A DNA stretch of 64,000 nt from Streptomyces bauhiniae (GTDB taxonomy: Bacteria > Actinomycetota > Actinomycetes > Streptomycetales > Streptomycetaceae), in NCBI RefSeq assembly GCF_004784475.1, contig NZ_SRRT01000003.1:744001-808000 (forward strand), given 5' to 3'. Below, one piece after another: positions 47,641 to 57,100 of this stretch (positions within the stretch are counted from its first letter, which is position 1; each line of letters opens with the position of its first letter). The notes under the pieces were generated by a model. The model was not told the DNA's origin, made no database searches, and saw only the letters and a list, made by a program, of their open reading frames with translations. The position numbers were made by a program, and so were the translations under genes.

Positions 47641-49701
47641 TCAGAGGCGGACGGTCTTCACCGCGAACTGGCCGGTCAGGGTGAAGTAGGGGCGCAGCTC
47701 GGTCTCCCGGCGGCGGACCTCCGGCTTCGGTCGCGGGGCCGGCTTCAGCACCCGCTTGGCCTCGCGGAGGGCGCGCTCGCCCAGGGAGAAGGACCGCTCC
47801 TGGAGGGCGCCGGCCACGGCCTCCTCGGTGACGAGCACGGGCCTGGGCAGCACGAACACGTCGATCGGGCTGAGCACGTCGGTGGCCAGCTTCGCCAGCG
47901 CCACCCGCTCGGCACCGGCGGCCGGGCGCACCCAGAAGTCCCAGACGATCTCCGAGCCCGTGCCGCCGGTGTGCTCCCCGGCCAGGGCCGCGCAGTCCAC
48001 GACGGCGGTGACGGTGCCGCCCCCGGCGTCCTGGAGCGGGTAGGCCAGCACGCGCTTCTTGTCGCGCCGGTGCACCGCCTCCAGCACCGCGCCCTCGCCG
48101 ACGGCCGCGCCCCACAGACCCGCGCGCAGCCGCAGGGTCCGCTCGCCGGCCTCGATGTCCCCGGCCTCGGCGTGCGTCGCGCGCAGCACGCTGCGCGCCC
48201 GCAGCCGGCCCTCCTGGTCCCGGTGCGGCAGCAGCAGCGCGAGCGACGGGCCCTCGGTGCGGGGCAGTTCGACCGCGAGGAGATCCCGCGTGTCGCAGCC
48301 GAAGCCGTCGGCGGACAGCGGCACCTCGGCGCCCGCCGGGGTGGCCAGCGCCAACTGCCAGGTGCCCTCCGGGAGTCCGCCGTCCCACGGCACCAGCGCG
48401 TCCCCGCCGGGGGTCAGCGCGAACCGGCGCTCCTCGGGGGCCTTGCCCTCCTTGCGCAGCACCAGCTCGGCACCCTCGGCGCTCGCGGGCAGCGGGCCCA
48501 CGGCGATGTGCAGGCTCCCCTGGTCGTCGGCCCGTACGGTGGCGTCGCGGGGCAGCTCCTTGCGGGCGTACGCCTGCGCGAGGATCTCCTCGAACCGCTC
48601 GCGGCTCGCCGTCTCCTGGAACCGCTCGGCGCCGGTCACCGCGGCCTCGGCCATCTTCCGCCGCAGCTCGTCGTCCCGGACCAGCCGCAGCACGGCCTCC
48701 GCCATGGCGTCCACGTCCCCGCACGGCACGATCAGGCCGTCCTCGCCGTCGGTGAGGATGTTGCGCGGCCCGTGGTCGGCGTCGGTGCTGACGACGGGCA
48801 GCCCCGCCGCCATGGCCTCCACGACGACGTTGCCGAACGCCTCCCGCTTGGAGGGCAGCACGAACAGCGAGCCCTTGCCGAACTCGGGCGTCACCGGCGC
48901 GGCCGGCCCCATCAGCAACACATGGCCGGACAGACCGAGTTCATGGATACGGGCCCGCAGCCGGGCCTTCTCGGCACCGCTGCCGTAGATCCGCAGCGTC
49001 CAGTCCGGCGCCTCGGCGTGCACGCGGGCGAACGCCTCGACGAGCAGCGCGTGGTTCTTGTTGTCGGTGAGATGGCCGGCGGAGATGACGACCTTGTTGG
49101 TGCCGCGCGAGCGGACCGGCGCGGCCGGCACGCAGTTGGGCATCACCGCGAGCCGGTCGCGGACACCCGGCACCTGCCCGGCGATGCTGTCGGCCTCCTC
49201 CGGGGTGAGCGCGGTCAGCGCGTCCAGGTGGAGGTAGGCGGGGAAGAGCTTCTTCTTCATGTCGTCGGCGTAGATGAGCGGCATCGAGTGCTCCTGGGCC
49301 ACGCGCAGAAAGCCCCCCTGGGCGTGCGCCAGCAGCACGGTGATGCGCGGGTTGGAGCTGACCACCACGTCCGCGTCGGTGGTGGCGAGGTACTCCAGCA
49401 GCCGCAGCTCGGCCAGCCGGCTGACCACCGGCTTCTGCACCCCGGTGTTCGGCGGGTAGACCAGCGTGAACCGGTCGGCCAGCGGATCGTCCACGTCCGA
49501 GACGGGCGAGTACGGGCGCAGATCGGTCAGGGCCCGTACCGTCACCCGCGGGTCCAGCGGGAAGTACGACTCGTCGCGGACCTTGCGCAGTGCGACGATC
49601 TCGACCTCGTGCCTCTCGGCGAGCGCCCCGGCGAGGTTCTGGGTCGCGCTCACCACCCCGCCCATGTGGCAGAGGTCGCGGACCAGGAATGCGATCTTCA
49701 C
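47641..49701 (-). CDS. GT4 glycosyltransferase with long C-terminal extension
   Basis: 686 aa from a GTG with GGGGAAGAG just upstream (an ATG at 49719 is an alternative). Residues 1-390 are a GT-B family 4 enzyme: IAFLVRDLCHMGGVVSATQN, VVISAGHLTDNKNHALLVEA, LRIYGSGAEKARL and the EAFGNVVVEAMAAGLPVVST sugar-nucleotide site. Residues 390-686 form a beta-rich extension with no recognised domain, ending in FSLGERALREAKRV and a basic Pro-rich tail. It is convergent with the polymerase genes and probably adds sugars to the same wall polymer. Confidence 0.88.
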   Translation of the reverse strand: MKIAFLVRDLCHMGGVVSATQNLAGALAERHEVEIVALRKVRDESYFPLDPRVTVRALTDLRPYSPVSDVDDPLADRFTLVYPPNTGVQKPVVSRLAELRLLEYLATTDADVVVSSNPRITVLLAHAQGGFLRVAQEHSMPLIYADDMKKKLFPAYLHLDALTALTPEEADSIAGQVPGVRDRLAVMPNCVPAAPVRSRGTNKVVISAGHLTDNKNHALLVEAFARVHAEAPDWTLRIYGSGAEKARLRARIHELGLSGHVLLMGPAAPVTPEFGKGSLFVLPSKREAFGNVVVEAMAAGLPVVSTDADHGPRNILTDGEDGLIVPCGDVDAMAEAVLRLVRDDELRRKMAEAAVTGAERFQETASRERFEEILAQAYARKELPRDATVRADDQGSLHIAVGPLPASAEGAELVLRKEGKAPEERRFALTPGGDALVPWDGGLPEGTWQLALATPAGAEVPLSADGFGCDTRDLLAVELPRTEGPSLALLLPHRDQEGRLRARSVLRATHAEAGDIEAGERTLRLRAGLWGAAVGEGAVLEAVHRRDKKRVLAYPLQDAGGGTVTAVVDCAALAGEHTGGTGSEIVWDFWVRPAAGAERVALAKLATDVLSPIDVFVLPRPVLVTEEAVAGALQERSFSLGERALREAKRVLKPAPRPKPEVRRRETELRPYFTLTGQFAVKTVRL

Positions 49702-49842
49702 TGTGTGCTCTTCCCCCATGGCGCGTGAGCGCCTCCCGTGTTCCGGCTCAGGTGACTAGACGGGGAGAAGCGGTAAAAGGTTACTCGCCAAGAGGTCATA
49801 TGTCGGTCACCCCTTCCCACCGGGGATGACGCGAAGGCCGGG

Positions 49843-49886
49843 GGCGGCGCCGGAAACCCTGTTCACAAGGGGTTTCCGGCGCCGCC
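49843..49886. terminator. Hairpin downstream of obg
   Basis: Perfect 17-base arms (49843-49859 and 49870-49886) with a ten-base loop. No T-run. Located 31 bases past the obg stop. Confidence 0.65.
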
Positions 49887-49916
49887 GTCCCGGCCCGTAC
49901 GGCTGACTTCCGCGTC

Positions 49917-51362
49917 CTAGAAGGGCTCGAAGTCGTCGAACTCCTTCTGCGCCTCGTCGCGTTCGGCCTGGCGGTCCCTGCGGCGCTGGGCCGCCGGGCG
50001 CTCCTCCTCGAAGCGGTGGTCCTCGCCGCGGCGGCCGAGCATCTCGGCGCCGGCGGTGACGGTGGGCTCCCAGTCGAAGACGACCGCGTTCTCCTCGGGG
50101 CCGATGGCGACGGCGTCGCCCGCGCGGGCGCCCGCCTTCGTCAGCCGGTCCTCGACGCCGAGGCGGTTGAGGCGGTCGGCGAGGTAGCCGACGGCCTCGT
50201 CGTTGTTGAAGTCGGTCTGGCGCACCCAGCGCTCCGGCTTCTCGCCGCGCACCCGGTACACCGGCTCGCCCTCCAGCTCCTCGCGGGAGACGGTGAAGCC
50301 CGCGTCGTCCACGGCCTTGGGCCGGATGACGATGCGCGTCGCCTCCTCCTGCGGCTTGGCGGCGCGCGCCCGGCCGACCAGGTCACCGAGGGCGAAGGTC
50401 AGCTCGCGCAGGCCGGTGTGGGCCACCGCGGAGACCTCGAAGACGCGGTAGCCGCGCGCCTCCAGGTCGGGGCGGACCATCTCGGCGAGGTCCTTGCCGT
50501 CGGGCACGTCGATCTTGTTGAGGACGACGATGCGGGGCCGGTCCTCCAGCCCGCCGTAGCTGCGCAGCTCCTCCTCGATGATGTCGAGGTCGGAGAGCGG
50601 GTCGCGGTCGGACTCCAGCGTGGCGGTGTCCAGCACGTGCACCAGCACCGAGCAGCGCTCCACATGGCGCAGGAACTCAAGGCCCAGGCCCTTGCCCTGG
50701 CTGGCGCCGGGGATGAGACCGGGCACGTCGGCGATGGTGTAGACGGTCGAACCGGCGGTCACCACACCGAGGTTGGGGACCAGCGTGGTGAAGGGGTAGT
50801 CCGCGATCTTCGGCTTGGCGGCGCTGAGCACCGAGATCAGCGAGGACTTGCCCGCGCTCGGGTAGCCGACCAGGGCCACGTCGGCGACGGTCTTCAGCTC
50901 CAGGACCACGTCCTGGAGGTCACCGGGCTCGCCGAGCAGCGCGAAGCCGGGGGCCTTGCGGCGGGCGCTGGCGAGCGCCGCGTTGCCGAGGCCGCCCCGG
51001 CCGCCCTGCGCGGCGACGTAGGAGGTGCCGTGGCCGATGAGGTCGGCCAGCACGTTCCCGGCCTTGTCCAGGACGACCGTGCCGTCGGGGACGGGGAGGA
51101 CCAGGTCCTGGCCCTCCTTGCCGGAGCGGTGGCCGCCCTCGCCGGGCTTGCCGTTGGTGGCCTTGCGGTGCGGGGAGTGGTGGTAGTCGAGCAGCGTGGT
51201 CACGGACTGGTCGACGGTCAGGATGACGTCGCCGCCCCGCCCGCCGTTTCCGCCGTCCGGACCGCCCAGCGGCTTGAACTTCTCACGGTGGACGGAGGCA
51301 CAGCCGTGGCCTCCGTTACCCGCGGCGACATGCAGTTCGACGCGGTCCACGAAGGTGGTCAT
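49917..51362 (-). CDS. obg: Obg GTPase (ribosome assembly / stress control)
   Basis: 481 aa. The glycine-rich Obg fold is at 1-160 ([31 protein letters not shown]). The GTPase domain follows with P-loop [11 protein letters not shown], switch [25 protein letters not shown] and NKIDVPDG. The OCT domain and a charged tail ([13 protein letters not shown]) close it. In Streptomyces, Obg links GTP level to the start of aerial growth (literature, from memory). It is third in rplU-rpmA-obg, with GGAGGC before the start. Confidence 0.97.
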   Translation of the reverse strand: MTTFVDRVELHVAAGNGGHGCASVHREKFKPLGGPDGGNGGRGGDVILTVDQSVTTLLDYHHSPHRKATNGKPGEGGHRSGKEGQDLVLPVPDGTVVLDKAGNVLADLIGHGTSYVAAQGGRGGLGNAALASARRKAPGFALLGEPGDLQDVVLELKTVADVALVGYPSAGKSSLISVLSAAKPKIADYPFTTLVPNLGVVTAGSTVYTIADVPGLIPGASQGKGLGLEFLRHVERCSVLVHVLDTATLESDRDPLSDLDIIEEELRSYGGLEDRPRIVVLNKIDVPDGKDLAEMVRPDLEARGYRVFEVSAVAHTGLRELTFALGDLVGRARAAKPQEEATRIVIRPKAVDDAGFTVSREELEGEPVYRVRGEKPERWVRQTDFNNDEAVGYLADRLNRLGVEDRLTKAGARAGDAVAIGPEENAVVFDWEPTVTAGAEMLGRRGEDHRFEEERPAAQRRRDRQAERDEAQKEFDDFEPF

Positions 51363-51407
51363 GGTTCGGTGCCTCCAGAAAAGTACGGGTAATACCTATG
51401 TCAACAC

Positions 51408-51455
51408 GCGAAAGGCGGACCCGCCTTCCCGACCGGGAAGTGAGGTCCGCCTCGC
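51408..51455. promoter_or_regulatory. Stem-loop between rpmA and obg
   Basis: Outer arms GGCGGACC/GGTCCGCC with an inner CTTCCC/GGGAAG hairpin. On minus no T-run follows, and a TTGACA lies about five bases on; on plus it is followed by CAGCTTTTAC. It may partly end rplU-rpmA transcripts or be a processing site; a separate obg promoter is possible but I see no good -10. Confidence 0.45.
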
Positions 51456-51489
51456 GCAGCTTTTACGCTCGCGGCCGTGAATCAGGGAT

Positions 51490-51744
51490 TCAGGCGACCG
51501 GAACGATGTTCACGACCTTGCGGCCGCGGTGGGTGCCGAACTCCACCGCACCGGGCTGGAGGGCGAACAGCGTGTCGTCGCCGCCACGGCCGACGCCGGC
51601 GCCGGGGTGGAAGTGGGTGCCGCGCTGGCGGATGAGGATCTCACCAGCGCTGACGACCTGACCGCCGAAGCGCTTCACGCCGAGCCGCTGGGCATTGGAG
51701 TCGCGACCGTTCCGGGTGGACGATGCGCCCTTCTTGTGTGCCAT
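51490..51744 (-). CDS. rpmA: 50S ribosomal protein L27
   Basis: 84 aa, opening [20 protein letters not shown], the L27 signature, with [16 protein letters not shown] next. It contacts the tRNA acceptor end at the peptidyl transferase centre. No N-terminal extension is present, unlike in Firmicutes. It starts 14 bases after rplU and is followed by obg. Confidence 0.98.
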   Translation of the reverse strand: MAHKKGASSTRNGRDSNAQRLGVKRFGGQVVSAGEILIRQRGTHFHPGAGVGRGGDDTLFALQPGAVEFGTHRGRKVVNIVPVA

Positions 51745-51758
51745 GTCTTCTCAGTCCC

Positions 51759-52079
51759 TTACTTCGCAGCCGCGGGGATCTCAGTGACCTTGATCGCCGT
51801 GTACTGCTGGCGGTGGCCCTGACGACGGCGGTAGCCGGTCTTGTTCTTGTAGCGCAGAATGTCGATCTTCTGGCCCTTGTGGTGGTCCACGACCTCGGCC
51901 TGGACCTTGATGCCGGCCAGCACCCACGGGTCGCTGGTCACGGAGTCACCGTCGACAACGAGCAGGGTCGAGAGCTCGACCGTGTCACCGACATTGGCAG
52001 TGGAAATCTTGTCAACCTCAACGATGTCGCCGACAGCAACCTTGTGCTGGCGACCACCGCTGCGCACGATGGCGTACAC
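51759..52079 (-). CDS. rplU: 50S ribosomal protein L21
   Basis: 106 aa from a GTG. Opens [17 protein letters not shown] and ends [10 protein letters not shown], with the family motif [18 protein letters not shown]. It binds 23S rRNA in the large subunit. First gene of rplU-rpmA-obg; a strong promoter lies 150 bases upstream, leaving a long leader with stem-loops (CTCCCG/CGGGAG near 52160) that could carry autoregulation. Confidence 0.97.
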   Translation of the reverse strand: MYAIVRSGGRQHKVAVGDIVEVDKISTANVGDTVELSTLLVVDGDSVTSDPWVLAGIKVQAEVVDHHKGQKIDILRYKNKTGYRRRQGHRQQYTAIKVTEIPAAAK

Positions 52080-52229
52080 GCGGATCTCACTTTCGCTCGA
52101 AGGACGGCACCCCCGCAGGCCAGCCGGACCGGCAGAACACCATGAACGACCTCTCCCGACCGCACCCAGGCGACCGGGAGGAGAAGGTTTACGGGGATGT
52201 GGCATGTTCAAATGACACGCCGACGGTCA

Positions 52230-52258
52230 AGAGTACGGGGGCGCTCCGTACGGGTCAA
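52230..52258 (-). promoter_or_regulatory. Promoter of rplU-rpmA-obg
   Basis: TTGACC (52253-52258) and TACTCT (52230-52235) with exactly 17 bases between, a near-consensus HrdB-type promoter. The predicted leader is about 145 bases. A second TTGACC at 52224-52229 overlaps it on the downstream side. Confidence 0.75.
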
Positions 52259-52281
52259 ACCGGGCTCTGAGCAGCGGGTGC

Positions 52282-53343
52282 TCAGCGCTCCAGCGAGGCC
52301 GTGTAGTCGGCGTACGCCTGCCGGATCTGGTCCGGGGCGAGGTCCAGATGCTCCAGGATCGTGTACCGGCCGGGCCGGGTCTCCGGAGCGAACTCCACGG
52401 CCCGGACGAACTCGTCCACGCTGAACCCGATCTCCTCGGCCAGCACCGGCAGCCCGTGCCTGCGCAGCGAGGCGGCCATGAGGAACGAGCCCTCGTGGTC
52501 GCCGCGCAGATGCATGGCGAAGGCGGCGCCGAGGCCCACCTGCTCGCCGTGGCTGGCGGCCCGCTTGGGGAAGAGCAGGTCGAGCGCGTGGCTGATCTCG
52601 TGGCAGGCGCCGGACGACGGCCGGGTGTGGCCGGCGATCGACATGGCGATGCCGGACAGCACCAGACCCTCGGCGAGTACGGCGAGGAACGCGTCGTCGC
52701 CGCAGCCGCCGGGGTGCCGGAGCACCGCCTCGCCGGCCTGACGGGCCATGGCGGCGGCGAGACCGTCGATCTTCTCGCCGTTGACCCGGTTGGCCAGCTC
52801 CCAGTCGGCGACGGCCGAGATGTTCGACACCGCGTCCCCGATGCCCGAGCGCACGAAGCGCACCGGGGTCTCGCGGATGATGTCCGTGTCGATCAGCAGC
52901 GCGATGGGCGTGGGCACACCGTACGAGCCCCGGCCCGCGTCGTTGTCCAGGATGGACACCGGCGAGCAGATGCCGTCGTGGGACAGGTTGGTGGCGACCG
53001 CGACCAGCGGCAGGCCGATGCGGGCCGCCGCGTACTTGGCGCAGTCGATGACCTTCCCGCCGCCGAGCCCGACCACGGCGTCATAGCGGCCGGACTTCAT
53101 CTCGTCGGCCAGCCGTACCGCGTCGTCCAGCGTGCCGCCGCCGACCTCGTACCAGGTGGCGCCCGGCAGTTGGGGCGCGACCCGCTCCCGCAGCCTGGCG
53201 CCCGAGCCGCCGCTGACGGCGACGGCCAGGCGGCCGGAGTGCGAGATGCGCTGGTCGGCGAGGATGCTCGCCAGGTCGGCGAGGGCACCCGGACGGATGT
53301 CGACGACGACCGGCGAGGGGATGAGCCGGGTCAGTATCGGCAC
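52282..53343 (-). CDS. sn-Glycerol-1-phosphate-dehydrogenase-like (iron-containing alcohol dehydrogenase family)
   Basis: 353 aa from a GTG that overlaps the upstream nucleotidyltransferase gene by 13 bases. Features: nucleotide site VVGLGGGKVIDCAKYAA, VATNLSHDGICSPVS, and the metal-binding helix HTRPSSGACHEISHALD with a later ASHGEQVGLG histidine. This set matches the glycerol-1-phosphate dehydrogenase (AraM/EgsA) branch rather than glycerol or alcohol dehydrogenases. It would make a polyol phosphate from dihydroxyacetone phosphate. With the overlapping nucleotidyltransferase it may make a CDP-activated polyol for wall polymer. Confidence 0.85.
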   Translation of the reverse strand: MPILTRLIPSPVVVDIRPGALADLASILADQRISHSGRLAVAVSGGSGARLRERVAPQLPGATWYEVGGGTLDDAVRLADEMKSGRYDAVVGLGGGKVIDCAKYAAARIGLPLVAVATNLSHDGICSPVSILDNDAGRGSYGVPTPIALLIDTDIIRETPVRFVRSGIGDAVSNISAVADWELANRVNGEKIDGLAAAMARQAGEAVLRHPGGCGDDAFLAVLAEGLVLSGIAMSIAGHTRPSSGACHEISHALDLLFPKRAASHGEQVGLGAAFAMHLRGDHEGSFLMAASLRRHGLPVLAEEIGFSVDEFVRAVEFAPETRPGRYTILEHLDLAPDQIRQAYADYTASLER

Positions 53344-54083
53344 GCGATCTCCCGTCCCTTGGCGAGGTCGTCGTGGTTGTCGATCTCGACCCAGGAGACC
53401 TCGCCGATGGGCTGGACGTCGATGCGGAAGCCCCGGTTGACCAGCTCCTGGTAGCCGTCCTCGTAGTAGAGCTGGGGGTCGCGCTCGAAGGTGGCGCGCA
53501 GGGCGTCGGCCAGCTCCTCGGCCGCGTCGCCCTCGATGAGGGTGACACCGATGTACTCACCGGTGGCCTCGGCCGGGTCCATCAGCTTGGTGATCTTCTG
53601 AACGCCCTTCTCGGGGTCCACGACGACCTTCATCTCCTCGTCCGCCAGGGACTTCACGGTGTCCAGCGCGAGGATGATCTTCTTGCCGTCACCGCGCGCG
53701 GCCAGCAGGGTCTTCTCGACGGAGACCGGGTGCACGGTGTCGCCGTTGGCGAGGATCACGCCGTCCTTGAGGGCGTCGCGGCCGCACCACAGGGAGTAGG
53801 CGTTGTTCCACTCCTCGGCCTTGTCGTTGTCGATCAGCGTGATCTTCAGGCCGTACTTGGCCTCCAGCGCGGCCTTGCGGTCGTAGACGGCCTCCTTGCG
53901 GTAGCCGACGATGACGCCGACCTCGGTGAGACCGACCTCCGCGAAGTTCCCCAGCGTCAGGTCCAGCACCGTCAGCGACTCCTCGTCGCCCTCGGGGCCC
54001 ACCGGCACGAGCGCCTTGGGCAGGGTGTCGGTGTAGGGGCGCAGACGCCGTCCGGCGCCGGCCGCCAGCACGAGACCTATCAT
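53331..54083 (-). CDS. Sugar/polyol-phosphate nucleotidyltransferase (phosphocholine cytidylyltransferase-like)
   Basis: 250 aa. The nucleotide signature is LVLAAGAGRRLRPYTDTLPK, then ALVPVG; further motifs are NNAYSLWCGRD, GVILANGDTVHP and the second metal aspartate in VSWVEIDNHDDL. Its length and the NNAYSLW motif place it near LicC-type and inositol-phosphate cytidylyltransferases rather than hexose-1-phosphate enzymes. It overlaps the dehydrogenase gene by 13 bases, indicating one pathway. The expected product, a CDP-linked polyol, would fit the TagF-like polymerases 6 kb away. Substrate is inferred. Confidence 0.85.
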   Translation of the reverse strand: MIGLVLAAGAGRRLRPYTDTLPKALVPVGPEGDEESLTVLDLTLGNFAEVGLTEVGVIVGYRKEAVYDRKAALEAKYGLKITLIDNDKAEEWNNAYSLWCGRDALKDGVILANGDTVHPVSVEKTLLAARGDGKKIILALDTVKSLADEEMKVVVDPEKGVQKITKLMDPAEATGEYIGVTLIEGDAAEELADALRATFERDPQLYYEDGYQELVNRGFRIDVQPIGEVSWVEIDNHDDLAKGREIACRY

Positions 54084-54150
54084 CGCGGGTTCTCCTTAAC
54101 TTCCCCGGTTCCGGGGCGACTTCCCCGGTTCGCGGGGTGGGGGGCAAAGC

Positions 54151-54184
54151 CGTGTGGCCCTGTCGCGAACGACAGGACCACACG
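54151..54184 (-). terminator. Terminator after rne
   Basis: Fifteen-base arms (54151-54165 and 54170-54184) with one mismatch and loop CGAA, a stable tetraloop type. It lies 13 bases past the rne stop and is followed by GGCTTTGCC on minus. Confidence 0.7.
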
Positions 54185-54197
54185 AGGGTTTTCCGGT

Positions 54198-57100
54198 TCA
54201 GCTCTCGTCGTCCGGCGCGGGGACCGTGGTGGTCTTCTTCGCCGTCGACTTGGCGGCCGTCTTGGCGGTCTTGGCCGCCTTCTTGGCCGTCGTCTTCTTC
54301 GCCGTCGTCGTCTTGGCGGCGGTCTTCTTCGCGGCCGCCGTCTTCTTGGCGGGCGCGGCCTTCTTCGCGGCCGTCTTCTTCGCCGGTGCCTTCTTGGCCG
54401 CCTTGCGGGCGGTCTTCTTGGCGGGCGCCGCCTCCTCGGGCTCCGCCTCGGCGGCGGGCTCCTCGGTGGCGGGCTCGGCGGCGGCCGGCTCCGGCGCGGA
54501 CGACGGGACGACCAGCACGGCCGTCTCCTCCGACGCGGTCGGCGCGGTGGCCTTGCGCACCGCACGGCGGCGCGGACGGGCCGGGGCGGCGCTCTCCTCG
54601 GCCGCCGGGGCGGCCTCCGGCTCCGGCAGCCGCTCCGGCTCGGCCACCGGCGCGGGCTCGGCGACGGTCACCACGGCGGCCTCGGCCCCGGCCGGCGAAC
54701 CGGCGGGCGCGGACACCTTGCGGGTGACCCGGCGACGGGCGCGGCCCTTGGGCGCGGCCTCCTCGGCGGCGGGCTCCGGCGCGACCACCGGGTCCTCGGC
54801 GGCCATCGGCTCGGCGTGCGCCTCGGCGGCCGGCTCCGGCAGCACCGGGGTGGCGGCGGCCTCCTCGGCGGTGACCGACGCGGCGGTCGGCGCCTCCTCG
54901 GCGGCCCGCTCGAACCGCTCGGCCCGCTCGGCGGAGCGGCGGCTGCCCTCCTTCGGCGCACCGGCCGGGGCCGAGGCCCGACGGCCGGCCTTGCGGCGCG
55001 AACGGCCGCGTCCGGCGGCGGCCTCCGCCTCGGCGACGGAGCTGTACAGCTCCTCGTCCGGGGTGAAGTCCGGCTCGGGCAGCGCCACCGGCTCGGCGGC
55101 CTCGGCGGCCACCTCGGCGACCGTCTCGGTCTCCACCGGCGCGGCGGTCTCGTGCTCGTGGACGTGGCCGTCGCCGCGGCCGCGCTTCTTGCCGCGCTTG
55201 CCGCCACCACCGCCACCGACGGAGGTGGGCTGCTCCATGTGCACGATGACACCGCGGCCGTTGCAGTGGACGCAGTTCTCGGAGAAGGACTCCAGCAGAC
55301 CCTGGCCGACCCGCTTACGGGTCATCTGCACCAGGCCCAGCGAGGTCACCTCGGCCACCTGGTGCTTGGTCCGGTCCCGGCCCAGGCACTCCAGCAGGCG
55401 GCGCAGCACCAGGTCCCGGTTGGACTCCAGCACCATGTCGATGAAGTCGATGACGATGATGCCGCCGAGGTCGCGCAGCCGGAGCTGGCGCACGATCTCC
55501 TCGGCCGCCTCCAGGTTGTTCCTGGTGATCGTCTCCTCCAGGTTGCCGCCCTGGCCGGTGAACTTGCCGGTGTTGACGTCGACCACGACCATCGCCTCGG
55601 TCCGGTCGATCACCAGCGAACCGCCGCTGGGCAGCCAGACCTTGCGGTCCAGCGCCTTGGCGAGCTGCTCGTCGATCCGGTACGTGGCGAAGACGTCGGC
55701 CTCGCCGGTCCACTTCTGGAGCCGGTCGGTGAGGTCGGGGGCGACGTGGGAGACGTAGCCGTGGATGGTCGACCACGCCTCGTCACCGCTGACGATGACC
55801 TTGGAGAAGTCCTCGTTGAAGATGTCGCGGACGACGCGGACGGTCATGTCCGGCTCGCCGTACAGCAGCGCCGGGGCGTTGCCCGTCTTCGCCTTCTTCT
55901 TGATCTCCTCCCACTGCGCCTGGAGCCGCTCGACGTCACGGCGCAGCTCGTCCTCGCTCGCGCCCTCGGCGGCGGTGCGCACGATCACACCCGCGTCCTC
56001 GGGGACGATCTTCTTGAGGATGGTCTTCAGCCGGGCCCGCTCGGTGTCGGGCAGCTTGCGGCTGATGCCGGTCATCGAGCCCTCGGGGACGTACACGAGG
56101 TAACGGCCCGGCAGCGAAACCTGGCTGGTGAGGCGGGCGCCCTTGTGGCCGATCGGGTCCTTGGTCACCTGGACCAGGACCGGCTGGCCGGACTTGAGGG
56201 CGGACTCGATGCGGCGCGGCCCGTTGGCCATGCCGAGCGCCTCGAAGTTGACCTCACCGGCGTACAGGACGGCGTTGCGGCCCTTGCCGATGTCGATGAA
56301 GGCGGCCTCCATGGACGGCAGCACGTTCTGGACCTTGCCCAGGTAGACGTTGCCGACGTACGAGGTGGCCTGCTCCTTGTTGACGTAGTGCTCGACGAGC
56401 ACGCCGTCCTCGAGGACGCCGATCTGGGTGCGCTCGCCGTGCTGGCGCACGACCATCACGCGCTCGACGGCCTCGCGGCGGGCCAGGAACTCGGCCTCGG
56501 TGATGATCGGCACGCGGCGGCGGCCCTGCTCGCGGCCCTCGCGGCGGCGCTGCTTCTTGGCCTCCAGGCGGGTCGAGCCCTTGATGGACTGGACCTCGTC
56601 GGACGGCTCGGCGGCCTTGCGGGGCTCGCGGACCTTGACGACCGTGCGCTCGGGGTCGTCCGCGGGCGCCGGCTCGGCCTCGCCACCGGAGTCCCCGGCG
56701 CGACGGCGACGGCGACGGCGGCGACGGCTGGAGCTGGAGCCACCGGACTCCTCGCCGCGTGCCTCGTCGGCGTCCTCGGCGTCCTCTTCCTCCTGCTCGG
56801 CGGTGTCCTCGGCGTCCTGCTCCGCCTGCTCGGCGGCCAGCTCGCCGGACTCGGCGTCCTCACCGTTGTCGTCACCGTCGTACGCGTCGCCACGGCGGCG
56901 GCGACGGCCGCCCCGGCGGCGACGGCGGCGCGAACCGGAGTCGTCCGAGCCCTCGGCGTCGTCGGAGTCGTCGGCCTCGTCCTCGGCGGGCTCCTCGACG
57001 GGCTCGGGCTTCTCCTCGACCGCGCGGGTCTCCTCGGCGGGAGCGCCACGGCGGCGCCGGCGACGGCGGCCGTTGTCGCGCTCGTCGGTGGCGGCGGCCT

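Noticed and set aside
51387..51410. TTGACA as a -35 for a separate obg promoter
   Set aside because: No acceptable -10 occurs 16-19 bases further on, so I list only the stem-loop.
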